From: Planctomycetota bacterium
Lineage (GTDB): Bacteria; Planctomycetota; Brocadiia; SM23-32; JAKLEA01
Direction of reading: 5' to 3'
NCBI GenBank assembly: GCA_022711755.1
Contig: JAKLEA010000006.1
Coordinates: 248,001 to 312,000 of the forward strand
DNA length: 64,000 bases
This document shows, in pieces, positions 33,752 through 42,818 of this stretch. Below the pieces are notes generated by a model. The model was given only the letters and a program-made list of their open reading frames with translations, was not told the origin of the DNA and did no database searches. Numbering within the stretch: the first letter of the stretch is position 1; each line of letters opens with the position of its first letter. Position numbers and translations under genes: made by a program.

Positions 33752-36634
33752 TTACGCTTCGCCGCCGCTTTCGACGATGGCGATCTCCTCGTCCGTCAGG
33801 TCATAAAGTTCGTAGACGAGGCGGTCTATTTCGGCGTCGGTGGAGTCAATCTGTCGCTGGATTATTTGTTTTTCAGTAATCGATCTTGTGACTGCGTATT
33901 GCTTGTATGTGTTAATGAGTAAACCGACCAGTGCCTCCATTTTATTACGTTTTGCCAAGTCCCTTTTCTTATCCGGGGAGATGCACCTGTAAGGCAATGC
34001 AAGACAGTCGCGAATTGTAACTTGAGGGAAATCATCTTTTGCGGCCTGGCTCACCTGAGCAAGGTACAATCTCGAGATCAGTTTAGAATTCAGGAGGCCA
34101 AGCACGTAGGCGAGAGACTCGCGCCCTTTCGGTTTAATTACATATAGGTTCTTATTAGTAATGACAGTTTCGTCTATTGGGGCGGCCATCATGCGCTGCT
34201 GTCTGTTAACGAGCCGGCGCAGCAGCAAGCGTGGTCCTTGGAACCAATGCAACTCCTTGGGACATTCCTGCATATTTTCTCCGAACTCAATCCAGCGCGG
34301 GGCATTGAAGTTGATCCGGTATCTGTATACATCACCTTCGAAATACGGATGTGAATGATCAGATATTCGCTTCTCAGTTAAAAGCGAACTGTCGAATAAT
34401 ACCCCCCTTACCATTGAAACTGCATCTCCAAAGCGATTTGGAATATTCTGTCGCATGTGGCACAGCAGGCTCAGGATACCAGGATTGAGAACGAATTTTC
34501 TGTTTTCATGACCCTCCCAATATGCTTGCTTGATATTACTGTCTTTGAAAACCTCCTGGTCTATTAATGTAAGCGCCCCTCTCTTGGGATACTCATGGAC
34601 GTTGACTTCATGGTTCTTTTCCGGTTGCAACTTCCGTGTTGTCAACAGCACCGTGTCAATATAGGCATCCTTGAATACATCGAATGGCAAAAGGATTACG
34701 CTTTCAATAGTGAAGCCAAGGATAAATTCTCGAAGGCTTGTATAGGCCGGACCACCAAGCCAGGCTGATGGAATGATGTACCCAAACCGCCCGCGCTTCC
34801 TCAATCGCCCATGTGCCGCCTCCACAAACGCTACATAATAATCTGGAAACGCGCGCATGAGGTTGTACTTGCTCTCCAGATAATCGAGTCTTTCCGGCGA
34901 AATGTTCGACCCGTATGGCGGATTTCCGATCACGCAGTCGAAGCCGCCGTCCTTAAACGCGCCGGGGAACTCGCGTTTCCAGTCAAATGGATTGACTCGT
35001 TTCATTTCCCCAAGATCGAGGTTTAATTTTCCATGGAAATAATCCGGCCCGATGAGGGAATTGCCGCACTTGATGTTATCCGACAGATTGGGCAGGGCGC
35101 GGTTGTGGAACAGTTCCAGTTGTCTCGATATCGAAACGTCGCTCTCGCCCTCCAATGCCTTGAGCAGCAGGGAGAGTTTTGATACCTCGACGGCCTGCGG
35201 ATCTATGTCAACGCCAAAAATGTGAGTGGTCAGAATGCGTTTCTTTTCCTCGATAGTGAGCCGCCACTGCCCGTTCCGCGGATCTTTATAGACGGCGCTT
35301 ACATGCCGCTCCGGCTTATGCTCGACGTACCATTTCAGGCAGTGGTCAAGGAGAAGCTGGTACGCGCCTAACAGGAGCGACCCGCTCCCGCAGGCCATAT
35401 CAAGAACCCGGAAGGTCGCCTTGCCTCTCCCGCCTGCCAGTTGAGCGGGGCTACAGCCCTCGATCTGCCGCCCCACTGTCTGCTTCACGATGTAATCAAC
35501 AATATATGACGGCGTGTAGTAGACGCCGCCAGCTTTGCGGACTTCCGGCTTTTCCTCAACCTTGGCCCTATGGCCCTCTGTCAGACGGATGACCTTGCCA
35601 AGAAACCTCTCATAAACCGTGCCGAGTATCTCGACCGGCATCACGCCGAAATGGTAGGGCGAGCCGTGGATGAAATAAAGGCTTTCAAGAATCAGCTTGA
35701 ACACCTTGTCGTCAACAACAAGCGTCGGTGTTATGCGATCCGGCGCTTCAGAGATTCCGTCCTCCCTGCGGAAATGAAACAGGCCGGAGTTGTACCTGTC
35801 ATCTGCCTTGCGGCAAAGAATCTTCATGAAGCGGCTGTATATGTCCGGCTGTTCGCAGAGCTTCAAGAGTTGTTCATATGGCTCGATCCCCCGGTCTTCG
35901 GCCATGCGCAAAAACACGACCCGGTCAATCGTTCGGTGAACGGCTGTATTAAGATCGTCGGAAGAAATATCAGGATTCCTGAGCGCAATGTGACGGGCCA
36001 GTTCATCGCGCCAGCGTTCAAGTTCCTTGAGGAATTCCTCATCAACTTCAGAAGTGCCGCGCTTCCGCTTGGAGGTTGCGAGTTGATCGAAAGCGCCCGA
36101 CCAGACAGCTTCTTTTGAAAGAACATTCCACAGTTCTTGCCAGCGTTCGGGATATTCTTCGAAATGGAAGAACATTATCCGCGCCCGGCTTGCCTTGTCC
36201 TTGGGCTTTGGTGGAATCGTGCAGTCGTAGACCGCTAGTTGATCGAAATTCGTCAGGACTGACACTGCTAGCTTTCCGTTCCAACCGTATCTTCTCACTT
36301 GGTAGGCCGGTTCAGGAGTTGCTTCAATGTCTATGCTGCACTTCTTGGCTTCTGCGTAGAACTTACGCGACTCCCCGACGCGAAATGTGTAGTCCGGCGC
36401 CTTGTGATGACCTTCTACGTCGAGACTGTCCTCGGTGACGACGTCCCGATACTGCGGGGCGACCATGGCAGCGTTGCCCACATCCCAGCCAAGCGCCTCG
36501 AACAGCGGATCAATAAGGTTCAGGCGAACATGCGCCTCCTTGACGCCCGGCTCCAGAAACTTTTCCCGATTAGTCGAATAATACTGGCAGAGCTTCTCTA
36601 TCGCCTCCCTGCCCTGCTCAAACGTCTTGCCCAT
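33752..36634 (-). CDS. Type IIG restriction-modification protein (endonuclease, N6-adenine methylase and specificity in one chain)
   Basis: The start at 36634 (MGKTFEQGREAIEKL) has GGAG 8 bases upstream; the frame extends further but without a ribosome site. The 960-residue protein starts with an HsdR-N-like nuclease domain bearing a PD-(D/E)xK site: D81 in APDYTF and E95-x-K97 in YAEAKK. A helical connector follows, then an N6-adenine methylase with motif I VLDMACGSGSLLLGA and motif IV NPPYG. The C-terminal part is TaqI/Eco57I-like target recognition. It would cut and methylate a specific DNA sequence alone. The gene is AT-richer than its surroundings and stands alone, as expected for a mobile defence gene. 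No separate methylase or nuclease adjoins it. Confidence 0.9.
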   Translation of the reverse strand: MGKTFEQGREAIEKLCQYYSTNREKFLEPGVKEAHVRLNLIDPLFEALGWDVGNAAMVAPQYRDVVTEDSLDVEGHHKAPDYTFRVGESRKFYAEAKKCSIDIEATPEPAYQVRRYGWNGKLAVSVLTNFDQLAVYDCTIPPKPKDKASRARIMFFHFEEYPERWQELWNVLSKEAVWSGAFDQLATSKRKRGTSEVDEEFLKELERWRDELARHIALRNPDISSDDLNTAVHRTIDRVVFLRMAEDRGIEPYEQLLKLCEQPDIYSRFMKILCRKADDRYNSGLFHFRREDGISEAPDRITPTLVVDDKVFKLILESLYFIHGSPYHFGVMPVEILGTVYERFLGKVIRLTEGHRAKVEEKPEVRKAGGVYYTPSYIVDYIVKQTVGRQIEGCSPAQLAGGRGKATFRVLDMACGSGSLLLGAYQLLLDHCLKWYVEHKPERHVSAVYKDPRNGQWRLTIEEKKRILTTHIFGVDIDPQAVEVSKLSLLLKALEGESDVSISRQLELFHNRALPNLSDNIKCGNSLIGPDYFHGKLNLDLGEMKRVNPFDWKREFPGAFKDGGFDCVIGNPPYGSNISPERLDYLESKYNLMRAFPDYYVAFVEAAHGRLRKRGRFGYIIPSAWLGGPAYTSLREFILGFTIESVILLPFDVFKDAYIDTVLLTTRKLQPEKNHEVNVHEYPKRGALTLIDQEVFKDSNIKQAYWEGHENRKFVLNPGILSLLCHMRQNIPNRFGDAVSMVRGVLFDSSLLTEKRISDHSHPYFEGDVYRYRINFNAPRWIEFGENMQECPKELHWFQGPRLLLRRLVNRQQRMMAAPIDETVITNKNLYVIKPKGRESLAYVLGLLNSKLISRLYLAQVSQAAKDDFPQVTIRDCLALPYRCISPDKKRDLAKRNKMEALVGLLINTYKQYAVTRSITEKQIIQRQIDSTDAEIDRLVYELYDLTDEEIAIVESGGEA

Positions 36635-37098
36635 CTGCGGCTCTCCATCTCGCGATCTTGGATACTGACTCCGGGCTGCATCCGGGAACGCCGGATCGTC
36701 GGACACGGTCCGGCGACCTCTCCTGCTTCGCGCGATATCTTAATCAATAACGCCTGCGGCTTCAATGCAAGGATAATCACTATTGACGGTCGCCTAAACG
36801 TATCCGGCGCAAAAGGCGCGTTTGTTGCGGCGCGGTTCTGCGCCCGCGCAATTCTGCGCGCGTACAGTCGTCCCGGTCGTATTACGCGAATACACTGCCT
36901 TCCCCCGCGCCGCGTAGCGGGGGAAGGGGGACCAACCGAAGGTTGGTGGAAGGGGGCAGGAAATGACTGTGGCAGCCATTACCCTCTTCCGTTCTCCGAA
37001 GGAAAGTTTGCGCTTTACGCATACCCCGACTGCTGGAAACTGTGCAGTCGAGACGCCTGCGCCACCATTTGCGCCCGTAAGCGATCCGCCACGTCCGC
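36635..37098. other. Intergenic region between the R-M gene and the ECF locus
   Basis: This 464-base stretch holds no supported gene. It contains the palindromic repeat copy at 36898-36960 and otherwise unassigned sequence. It should include the promoter of the R-M gene, but no clear hexamer pair was found. Confidence 0.5.
36898..36960 (+). repeat. Two-stem palindromic repeat (copy B)
   Basis: Stem 1 pairs CCTTCCCCCGC (36898-36908) with GCGGGGGAAGG (36917-36927), perfect over 11 bases. Stem 2 pairs ACCAACC (36931-36937) with GGTTGGT (36941-36947) around GAA. A tail GGAAGGGGGCAGG follows. The order and spacing match copies A and C, while the stem 2 sequence differs. Confidence 0.75.
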
Positions 37099-38568
37099 TC
37101 ATTCCTTTATCTTGACGCCGACGTCGGGCCATTCCGTCTTTCCGGGTGCGCCGCCGGCCTTCTTTGGCGGGGCGGACCGCTTGACGATGTCCCCGCCGTC
37201 GTCGGCTTCGTTGGTCCCTACCGAATAAACGGCAAGCAAGCCGTCCTTGCGCTGAACTATGAACTCCTTGTCGCTGTACGGGTCCAGAGGCAACGCCGCG
37301 AGGTATTCCGGGACGAGAGCCTTCTGTTCCTTCGCCCAGTCGCCCTTTTCAAGCTTGTAAGTTTTCATCGCGACGGCGATGCGCATGGCCTGAATCTCGC
37401 ACTCGTGGGACATGGTTGACTCGCGCCACCTTGACAATGCGGGCAGCAGCATTTTGGCCAGGAAATCGGCGATTTTGTTGCGCTCGAAGCCGTCTTCCAT
37501 CACCTTCACCTGCTCAAGGCTGTCCTTCCAGCTCTTGTGGCAGAGGGGCATGTCCATTATCTCGACCATCCGCCCGCTGTGGCGGATGTAGTTAATGGTC
37601 GCCCGGCGCCAGACAGGTCTGCCCAGGTAACCTACGATGTTCGTGTACCAAGGCGCCCGCTTCGCCCACATCGCGTTATATAGCTCCGCCGCATTCTTGC
37701 CCCGGGAAAGCTGCAGACCGATGTCCACGCCGAACGCCCTTTCAAGGCGCATGGCGTCGCCCATCGCGACCGCCTTCCCGCTCGGCCTGAGTTCCTTTTC
37801 GATCGCCTTCAACTCTTCGGCGGTCGGCTCATACTTGCTTAGCAGGTCCTGGATCACATTAATCATTATCTTCTCGCATGCGATCTTCACGAGGCAGCTT
37901 ATGACGATCGGCTCGCGTTCCGTGGACCGGGCCGCGGCCATGCCGATCGGAACCCAAGTCAACGCCTCGGAATGCTTCCCGTCAGCCGCCAGCAGCCGCA
38001 TCTGCAGGGAGACCAGCCGCGTGAGCTGGCGGGCCTTTGCCAAGTGCGGCAGCAACATCGCGAAGCCGTCCTTGTACTTCAGGTCAAACAGGCATTCGGG
38101 CTTGCCTGCCGCCTCGCGCAGCAGCTTCAGCGTCTCCTGAACAGGCTCCTTGGCCATGAACTCCCGCGCGAGGGGATCCTGCTCCGGCGTCCAATCGCTC
38201 AGCCAGGGAAAACTCCACAGCTTCTCATCCGTATTGTTTCTCAGCCGCTTGCAGAACTCCTCCTCGACCGGGCCGTATATCTCCGACGCCCGCGCGTAGA
38301 TCGGAGCGGCGTTGTCCTCCGCCCGGGGCAGGTCCGGGATGACCTCCCCGAGGCCAATCGCCTTGCCCCCCTGCTTCTGCAAGGGAGCGACGGCCTTCGC
38401 AAGCGCCCGACCCTCCGCGAAGGACCAGACTGCGTGCGCCACTATCAGGAGTATCAGCAGGCCCGCAATGCTCTGGTAGATGAGGATTGCCTTCCTGCCG
38501 AGAAACGTCGGGAAATGCGCCTTGATGCCGGTTTGCGCGGGTTTTGTCGTTTCTGTTGTCTCAGCCAT
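37099..38568 (-). CDS. Membrane-anchored hypothetical protein, ECF-locus paralog 1
   Basis: This 489-residue protein has a short cytoplasmic N terminus, one transmembrane helix (AILIYQSIAGLLILLIVAHA, about 28-47) and a large helical extracytoplasmic domain. It is homologous to the protein at 39794-41068 throughout: both share DNAAPIY, a run of helices, REPIVISCLVK-ACEKIM, and LRPSGK..MDAMRLERAF-like stretches. The C terminus ends with a pattern resembling pseudopilin-type tails found in Planctomycetota-like proteins (KTYKLEKGDWAKEQKALVPE, LPLDPYSDKEF, YSVGTNEADDGG). GGAGG lies 7 bases before the ATG. It is third in the operon with the ECF sigma factor, 15 bases after the small membrane protein. 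Function is unknown. Confidence 0.75.
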   Translation of the reverse strand: MAETTETTKPAQTGIKAHFPTFLGRKAILIYQSIAGLLILLIVAHAVWSFAEGRALAKAVAPLQKQGGKAIGLGEVIPDLPRAEDNAAPIYARASEIYGPVEEEFCKRLRNNTDEKLWSFPWLSDWTPEQDPLAREFMAKEPVQETLKLLREAAGKPECLFDLKYKDGFAMLLPHLAKARQLTRLVSLQMRLLAADGKHSEALTWVPIGMAAARSTEREPIVISCLVKIACEKIMINVIQDLLSKYEPTAEELKAIEKELRPSGKAVAMGDAMRLERAFGVDIGLQLSRGKNAAELYNAMWAKRAPWYTNIVGYLGRPVWRRATINYIRHSGRMVEIMDMPLCHKSWKDSLEQVKVMEDGFERNKIADFLAKMLLPALSRWRESTMSHECEIQAMRIAVAMKTYKLEKGDWAKEQKALVPEYLAALPLDPYSDKEFIVQRKDGLLAVYSVGTNEADDGGDIVKRSAPPKKAGGAPGKTEWPDVGVKIKE

Positions 38569-38583
38569 TGCTGGCCTCCCTTC

Positions 38584-38889
38584 TCAGGAGCCGATCGTCG
38601 GGAAGATCAACTGTCCCTGCGCCAGGTGAAGGCTGAACGCGGTGACGGCGCGGGACGTCGCGCGCGCGGGGCGCTCGGCCTTCGCCAGCGCCGCCAACTG
38701 CCTTCCGGACTGGACGTTCAGCAGGATGCTGAATGCTATCGCCGCGGCGGCCATGCCGATCTTCCACTTCATCAGACGCCGGCTTCTGTCTGTTGCGAGC
38801 ACTCTATCGAGAAGCTCGCTCTTGAACTCGGTTGGAGGAACCTGCAGCTCGCAGCCCTCAAGCATCGCTTCGAGTTCGTCGGGTTCCAT
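38584..38889 (-). CDS. Small single-helix membrane protein, candidate anti-sigma factor
   Basis: The 101-residue protein has an acidic amphipathic N-terminal half (MEPDELEAMLEGCELQVPP, then FKSELLDRVLATDRSRRLMK) and one transmembrane helix (WKIGMAAAAIAFSILLNVQS, about 42-61), then about 40 residues outside. This topology and its place 3 bases after the ECF sigma gene are typical for an anti-sigma factor that holds the sigma at the membrane. It lacks the zinc-binding HxxxCxxC motif of the ZAS class, so assignment rests on position and topology. The RBS GAGGAG overlaps the sigma gene end. Confidence 0.65.
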   Translation of the reverse strand: MEPDELEAMLEGCELQVPPTEFKSELLDRVLATDRSRRLMKWKIGMAAAAIAFSILLNVQSGRQLAALAKAERPARATSRAVTAFSLHLAQGQLIFPTIGS

Positions 38890-38892
38890 GTT

Positions 38893-39396
38893 TCACTCCT
38901 CCTCGGAAAGGGATTCCCTGAGCTTCTGCGCGGCGTAGCGGTAACGGCTGGCCGCCGTGTTCACGGTGACGCCGGTCACGTCCGCGATCTCCGCGAAACT
39001 CATGTTCATGAAGACCTTGAGGTGGATGACCTCCCGCTGCTCTTCCGGCAGGGCGGACACTGCCTCCTGGATTGCCAGCTTCTCCACCTTCGAGATGCGC
39101 GCCGGGGCGGCGACATCGAGAAGCTCGAAGCGATCCTCGGCGGGCCGGCGCGACTTCTTCAGTGCGCGGAAGGCCTCGTTGCGGGCAACCTGCATCACGT
39201 AAAGCCTGTTGCCCACGGCCTCCGGGTTCTTTCGCGACGCGCCCAGCAATCTCAGGAAAACCTCCTGCATGACGTCCTCCGCAAAATTCCGTCCCGACAG
39301 AAGAACCATCAGGTAGCGATAGATGTCCGATCCGTATCGGTCGTAGACCTCGCTCAGCCTCGTCCGGTCCTGTTCCCGGCTTCGAATCAGACCCAT
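38893..39396 (-). CDS. ECF-type RNA polymerase sigma factor (sigma-70 family)
   Basis: This 167-residue protein has only regions 2 and 4. Region 2 is YDRYGSDIYRYLMVLLSG and FAEDVMQEVFLRLL (about 18-51). Region 4 is a helix-turn-helix, LPEEQREVIHLKVFMNMSF then EIADVTGVTVNTAASRYRYA (about 116-156). It would direct RNA polymerase to a small regulon and be restrained by the membrane protein encoded just downstream. A 46-bp block upstream of its operon (39509-39554) recurs upstream of the paralog-2 gene, so it probably controls both units and itself. The start has GAGG at 5 bases. Confidence 0.92.
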   Translation of the reverse strand: MGLIRSREQDRTRLSEVYDRYGSDIYRYLMVLLSGRNFAEDVMQEVFLRLLGASRKNPEAVGNRLYVMQVARNEAFRALKKSRRPAEDRFELLDVAAPARISKVEKLAIQEAVSALPEEQREVIHLKVFMNMSFAEIADVTGVTVNTAASRYRYAAQKLRESLSEEE

Positions 39397-39793
39397 CGCA
39401 TCCTCAGAGCCTGCCCGCTTGATCTCAGAATCTCAAATTTGCGATTTGAGTTCCCGGACGCGGCGGGAATCCCGATTGTGAACGCGCTCGCGAGACGCTT
39501 CCAACCCTATAGACCCCGGCGGTCGGCGGTTTTGTCTACCGTCCGGATTTTTTTCGGTTCCGTCCGCAAAGATCGCGCGCGGAGACATGGAACATGTTAG
39601 GCAATTGCCGGGGCGGTGGAAAGACGGAAGGGACATATGAATGGCGATTTCCCATGCGGGATTGCGCAAACATGATCTGATATCGTTCGCTTCAGACGTG
39701 AGGGCTTATGCCGCCCGTTTTAACGAAAGTAGGGTGAGTTCTTTGAACCCACGCCGACCACTTTTCATACACGCTCTTAGCGACAAAAATCCA
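39397..39793. other. Intergenic region upstream of the sigma operon
   Basis: This 397-base stretch contains the promoter block at 39509-39554 and a leader hairpin at 39432-39450. The part from 39561 to 39793, up to the paralog-2 stop codon, shows no gene and no terminator that I can support. Confidence 0.5.
39509..39554 (-). promoter_or_regulatory. ECF-type promoter block upstream of the sigma operon (copy 1)
   Basis: Read on the minus strand, this 46-bp block contains AAAAAAATCCGGACG, TAGACAAAA and, 12 bases later, GGGGTCTAT. It matches the block at 41103-41148 at 42 of 46 positions with identical spacing, while the DNA around it does not match. It lies about 110 bases before the sigma gene; the leader carries a small hairpin (CTCAAAT 39432-39438 with ATTTGAG 39444-39450). 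I infer a promoter recognised by the adjacent ECF sigma factor. Confidence 0.6.
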
Positions 39794-41068
39794 TCACTCT
39801 TTAATCCTTGTCTCTCCGCCGTTCGGGGAGAAGACAACCAGCATCCCGCGCTCGTGCTTGACAGCATATTCCTTCCCAGTGAACGGGTCCATAGGCAGCG
39901 CAGGCAGATAATCCGGGACAAGCGTCTTCTGCTCGGCCGGGAGCTTGCCCTTCTCAAGCTTGTGCGCCTTCATCGCTGCGGCGATTCGCGCCGTCTCAGT
40001 CCTCGTCCGGGCATTCATGGACTCCTCCCGCCATTTTGTCAGGGCGGGCATGACCGCCGCGCCGAAGAAATTGGCCGCCTTGTCCTTCTGGTATTTCGCG
40101 TTCAGTTCATTCATAAGCGCGCGCGACGCCTTAAGCCCGTCGGGGTCGGGCAGCGCCATGACTTCGACCATCCTGGTCGCGTCGCCGATATAATTGGCCG
40201 TCGCCCGCATCAGGAGCGGGCGGGCAACCGGCCCGACTGCGCCATACCACGGATAATCGCCTCCGTTTATCATTGATAATAATTCCGGAATACGCCTGCC
40301 GTTGAGCTTCACGCAGATTTCTACGGCGAATGCCCGCTCCAAGCGCATGGCGTCGGCCATTGAAACCGTCTTCCCGCTCGGCCTCAACGCCTTCTCCAAT
40401 TCTTTCAACTGTGCGGCGCTCAGGTTCTGCTTCAACACCAGGTTCTGAACCTCGGCGTGCATGATTTTCTCGCAGGCCATTTTAACAAGGCAGCTTATAA
40501 CGATCGGCTCGCGCTCCATTGAGCGGCTAATCGCCATGCCGACGCCAACCCATGACACAGCCTCGTCCGGCTTGCCCGCGATGGATGCCAGCCGAACCTT
40601 CATGGCCGCGAAGCGCGTCAGGTTGCGCGCGCGGGCCAGGTGCGGCATCGGTAATTCGTAACCCTTAGCGTACTCAAGCTCGAAAAGACTTTCCGGCTTG
40701 GTTGCCGCCTCTTTGAGCAGTTCCGCGACGTCCCCGGCGTCCCCCAGGGCCATGAACTTCTCAATCAGGTCCTTCTGGCGCGGCGTCCAGTCCTCATCCT
40801 GCATCCATGGAAATGCGTCGCCTTTCTCGACCGAATTTTCCCTCATCCACGCCAGAAAGGAGCTTTCCGCAATGCTGTAGATGACCGACGCGCGGTCGTA
40901 GATCGGGGCGGCGTTGTCCTCCGGTTTCACGGGCGCGGGCAGGACTTCCCCGTAACCCACGGCTCCTCCGCCCTGCTCGATCAGCGGCTTGACCGCCTGA
41001 GCCAGGGCCGAGGATTCGGAATTCCACCACATTGCATACGCCATTACGAGCGATAGAAACAGTCCCAT
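39794..41068 (-). CDS. Membrane-anchored hypothetical protein, ECF-locus paralog 2
   Basis: The frame is open to 41227, but the start at 41068 (MGLFLSLVMAYAMWW) has GGAGG 8 bases upstream and lies just after the promoter block. The 424-residue protein has one short N-terminal membrane or signal helix and then aligns with paralog 1 at 37099-38568 over its whole length: QGGGAVGYGEVLP, PEDNAAPIYDRAS, REPIVISCLVKMACEKIM, LRPSGKTVSMADAMRLERAF, and the tail LVPDYLPALPMDPFTGKEY. It lacks the YSVG..DDGG ending of paralog 1. The two copies flank the sigma genes, which indicates local duplication followed by divergence. Function is unknown. Confidence 0.72.
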   Translation of the reverse strand: MGLFLSLVMAYAMWWNSESSALAQAVKPLIEQGGGAVGYGEVLPAPVKPEDNAAPIYDRASVIYSIAESSFLAWMRENSVEKGDAFPWMQDEDWTPRQKDLIEKFMALGDAGDVAELLKEAATKPESLFELEYAKGYELPMPHLARARNLTRFAAMKVRLASIAGKPDEAVSWVGVGMAISRSMEREPIVISCLVKMACEKIMHAEVQNLVLKQNLSAAQLKELEKALRPSGKTVSMADAMRLERAFAVEICVKLNGRRIPELLSMINGGDYPWYGAVGPVARPLLMRATANYIGDATRMVEVMALPDPDGLKASRALMNELNAKYQKDKAANFFGAAVMPALTKWREESMNARTRTETARIAAAMKAHKLEKGKLPAEQKTLVPDYLPALPMDPFTGKEYAVKHERGMLVVFSPNGGETRIKE

Positions 41069-41102
41069 CTTCGGCCTCCTTTCCACCGGGTTCTCTAAAC
41101 CA

Positions 41103-41148
41103 ATAGACCCCGGCAGGCGGCGATTTTGTCTAACGTCCGGATTTTTTT
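41103..41148 (-). promoter_or_regulatory. ECF-type promoter block upstream of paralog 2 (copy 2)
   Basis: This is the second copy of the 46-bp block (42 of 46 identical to 39509-39554), again with TCCGGACG, TAGACAAAA and GGGGTCTAT at the same spacing. It ends 34 bases before the paralog-2 ATG. Its upstream half overlaps the last codons and TAG stop of the TPR protein gene. That the conserved part crosses a coding end supports selection on the block as a regulatory site. Confidence 0.6.
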
Positions 41149-42818
41149 CCTGCGGGGGCGGAATACCCGGAAAGAGACAACAGCCTGAGGATTTCGGGAT
41201 CGGTCGCGCCGCGCGGATCGGCTTCAATGCATCTGAGGCAGACGCCAGCGGCCATCCTTCTGGCGTTCAACTTCAGATAAAGAGAGGCCAGCCCGATGGT
41301 CGCCTTGCGGCTTCGTGGATTGATCACGAGCGCCTTGCTGTAGGAGACGATCGCCCCGACGGCGTTGTCCCGCTTCGCCTGCATCTGCGCCAGGACGACA
41401 AGCGGGAACTCGACGTCCGGCGCCATCTCGACCGCCTGGCGGGCGATCCGCTCGGCGTAGGCCGGCCGGCCGGCAAGCGCGTCCTGCGCCAGCGCGTAGT
41501 TGGCCAGCGCAAGCGGGTTGCGCGGCTCCGCGTCAAGACACTTCCGCCAGAGGGACAGCGAATCGCTCCACGTCCCGCACTGGACGAAGGTCAGCGCGGA
41601 GTAGCTCAACGCCATCAGCGCTCCCCCCGCCCGCGGCATCCAACCTTCGCGCCCGGTAATACGACATCTATTCAGCGCAAGGGCGCAGATGAAAGCAAAA
41701 CCGAAACCCGGAAGGTGAAGGTAACGGTCGGCGACGGGCGTGCTGGTCGGGATTATGTTGGCCGTCGGCAGCATCCCCAGGAAGAGCCACCAGTAGCCGA
41801 ACGCCCACGCGCGTCGCTCCCTGCGAACAAGCAACCAAACCCCGGCGCCGGCCAGCGTCGCGCATCCCGCAAGCGCGAGCAACACGCGCGGCGCTGCGGG
41901 AGAATCCGGGATTTCAGGATGGTAAAGCGCGCCCAGGTTCACGGGCCAGAGCAACAGCTTCAGGCTCCACCACGGCGTTAGCGCGGCAAGCGTCAGTTGC
42001 CTTGCCGGATCATATCCGCCGGGCGTCCGGATCGTATCCGACGCCGCGCCCATCAGGAAGTGAACGTAAGCGAACAGCCCGGCGGCGAGAAAAAAGGGCG
42101 CGTGCCGCATCGCGCGGTCAAACGGCTTCATGCGCGAGAGCCGGGACTCGAAACAGAAATCCATCAGGACAAGCCAGAGCGGCATTACGACCGCCGTCGC
42201 CTTGGACATCAGCGCCAGAACCGCCAGACCGAGCGCTGCGATATGCCACGCGCTGCGCGCGTTCCGCCCGGGGGCTTTGCCCCGCCCCGCGCCCATGCCG
42301 GCGGAAACGGCGAAGCATAACGCCGAAGACAGGCAGAACAGCGTTACCAGCACCTCCTTGCGCCCGCTTATCCACGCCACGCCCTCGACGCGCGTCGGGT
42401 GCAGGGCGAACAGCGCGCCGGCGGCCAGCGCCGCGCCCCCCCCGGCCAGACGTCGGACAAGCTCATAACAGACCAGCAACCCCAGCAGATGCAGCGCGAC
42501 GCTGTGAAAGTGGAACCAGAACGGGCGATATCCCCCGGCGACGGTGTAGTCAATCGCGTAGCTGATCGTCCTGACCGGCAGGTACGCGCCGGCGACGGGC
42601 GCGGCCAGAACGCGGGACAAGTTCCCGGCGCTCAATGAACGGACCTCGGTGCAGTTCAGAACCAGATCGGCGTCATCCCAACCGACAAAGGCGCAGTTGA
42701 GCGACGGGAGGAACGCGACCGCCGCCAGAAGAACCAGCAGCGCAATCCGGACGCCTTCCCCAACACGAGGGCCACGAACGGGATTTTCTTCAAGCGGCGT
42801 TTCAGGCCGATCGGACAA
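41130..42818 (-). CDS. Polytopic TPR membrane protein (TMTC / O-mannosyltransferase-like), second copy
   Basis: The frame runs to 42950, but that part covers a palindromic repeat; I take TTG 42818, preceded by GAGGAG, which gives MSDRPETPLEENP and then the first helix. The 562-residue protein has about ten membrane helices with VGWDDADLVLNCTEV after helix 1 (the acidic loop of GT-C enzymes), ALHPTRVEGVAWISGRKEVL and PVADRYLHLPGFGF, all matching positions in the gene at 4182-6200. TPR-like helices end the protein. It probably transfers or assembles sugars at the membrane surface. No operon partner is clear; paralog 2 lies downstream with its own promoter. Confidence 0.75.
   Translation of the reverse strand: MSDRPETPLEENPVRGPRVGEGVRIALLVLLAAVAFLPSLNCAFVGWDDADLVLNCTEVRSLSAGNLSRVLAAPVAGAYLPVRTISYAIDYTVAGGYRPFWFHFHSVALHLLGLLVCYELVRRLAGGGAALAAGALFALHPTRVEGVAWISGRKEVLVTLFCLSSALCFAVSAGMGAGRGKAPGRNARSAWHIAALGLAVLALMSKATAVVMPLWLVLMDFCFESRLSRMKPFDRAMRHAPFFLAAGLFAYVHFLMGAASDTIRTPGGYDPARQLTLAALTPWWSLKLLLWPVNLGALYHPEIPDSPAAPRVLLALAGCATLAGAGVWLLVRRERRAWAFGYWWLFLGMLPTANIIPTSTPVADRYLHLPGFGFAFICALALNRCRITGREGWMPRAGGALMALSYSALTFVQCGTWSDSLSLWRKCLDAEPRNPLALANYALAQDALAGRPAYAERIARQAVEMAPDVEFPLVVLAQMQAKRDNAVGAIVSYSKALVINPRSRKATIGLASLYLKLNARRMAAGVCLRCIEADPRGATDPEILRLLSLSGYSAPAGKKSGR

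Noticed and set aside
42365..42380. DnaA-box-like TTATCCACG
   Set aside because: A single near match inside a coding region, not in a cluster; no origin can be claimed.
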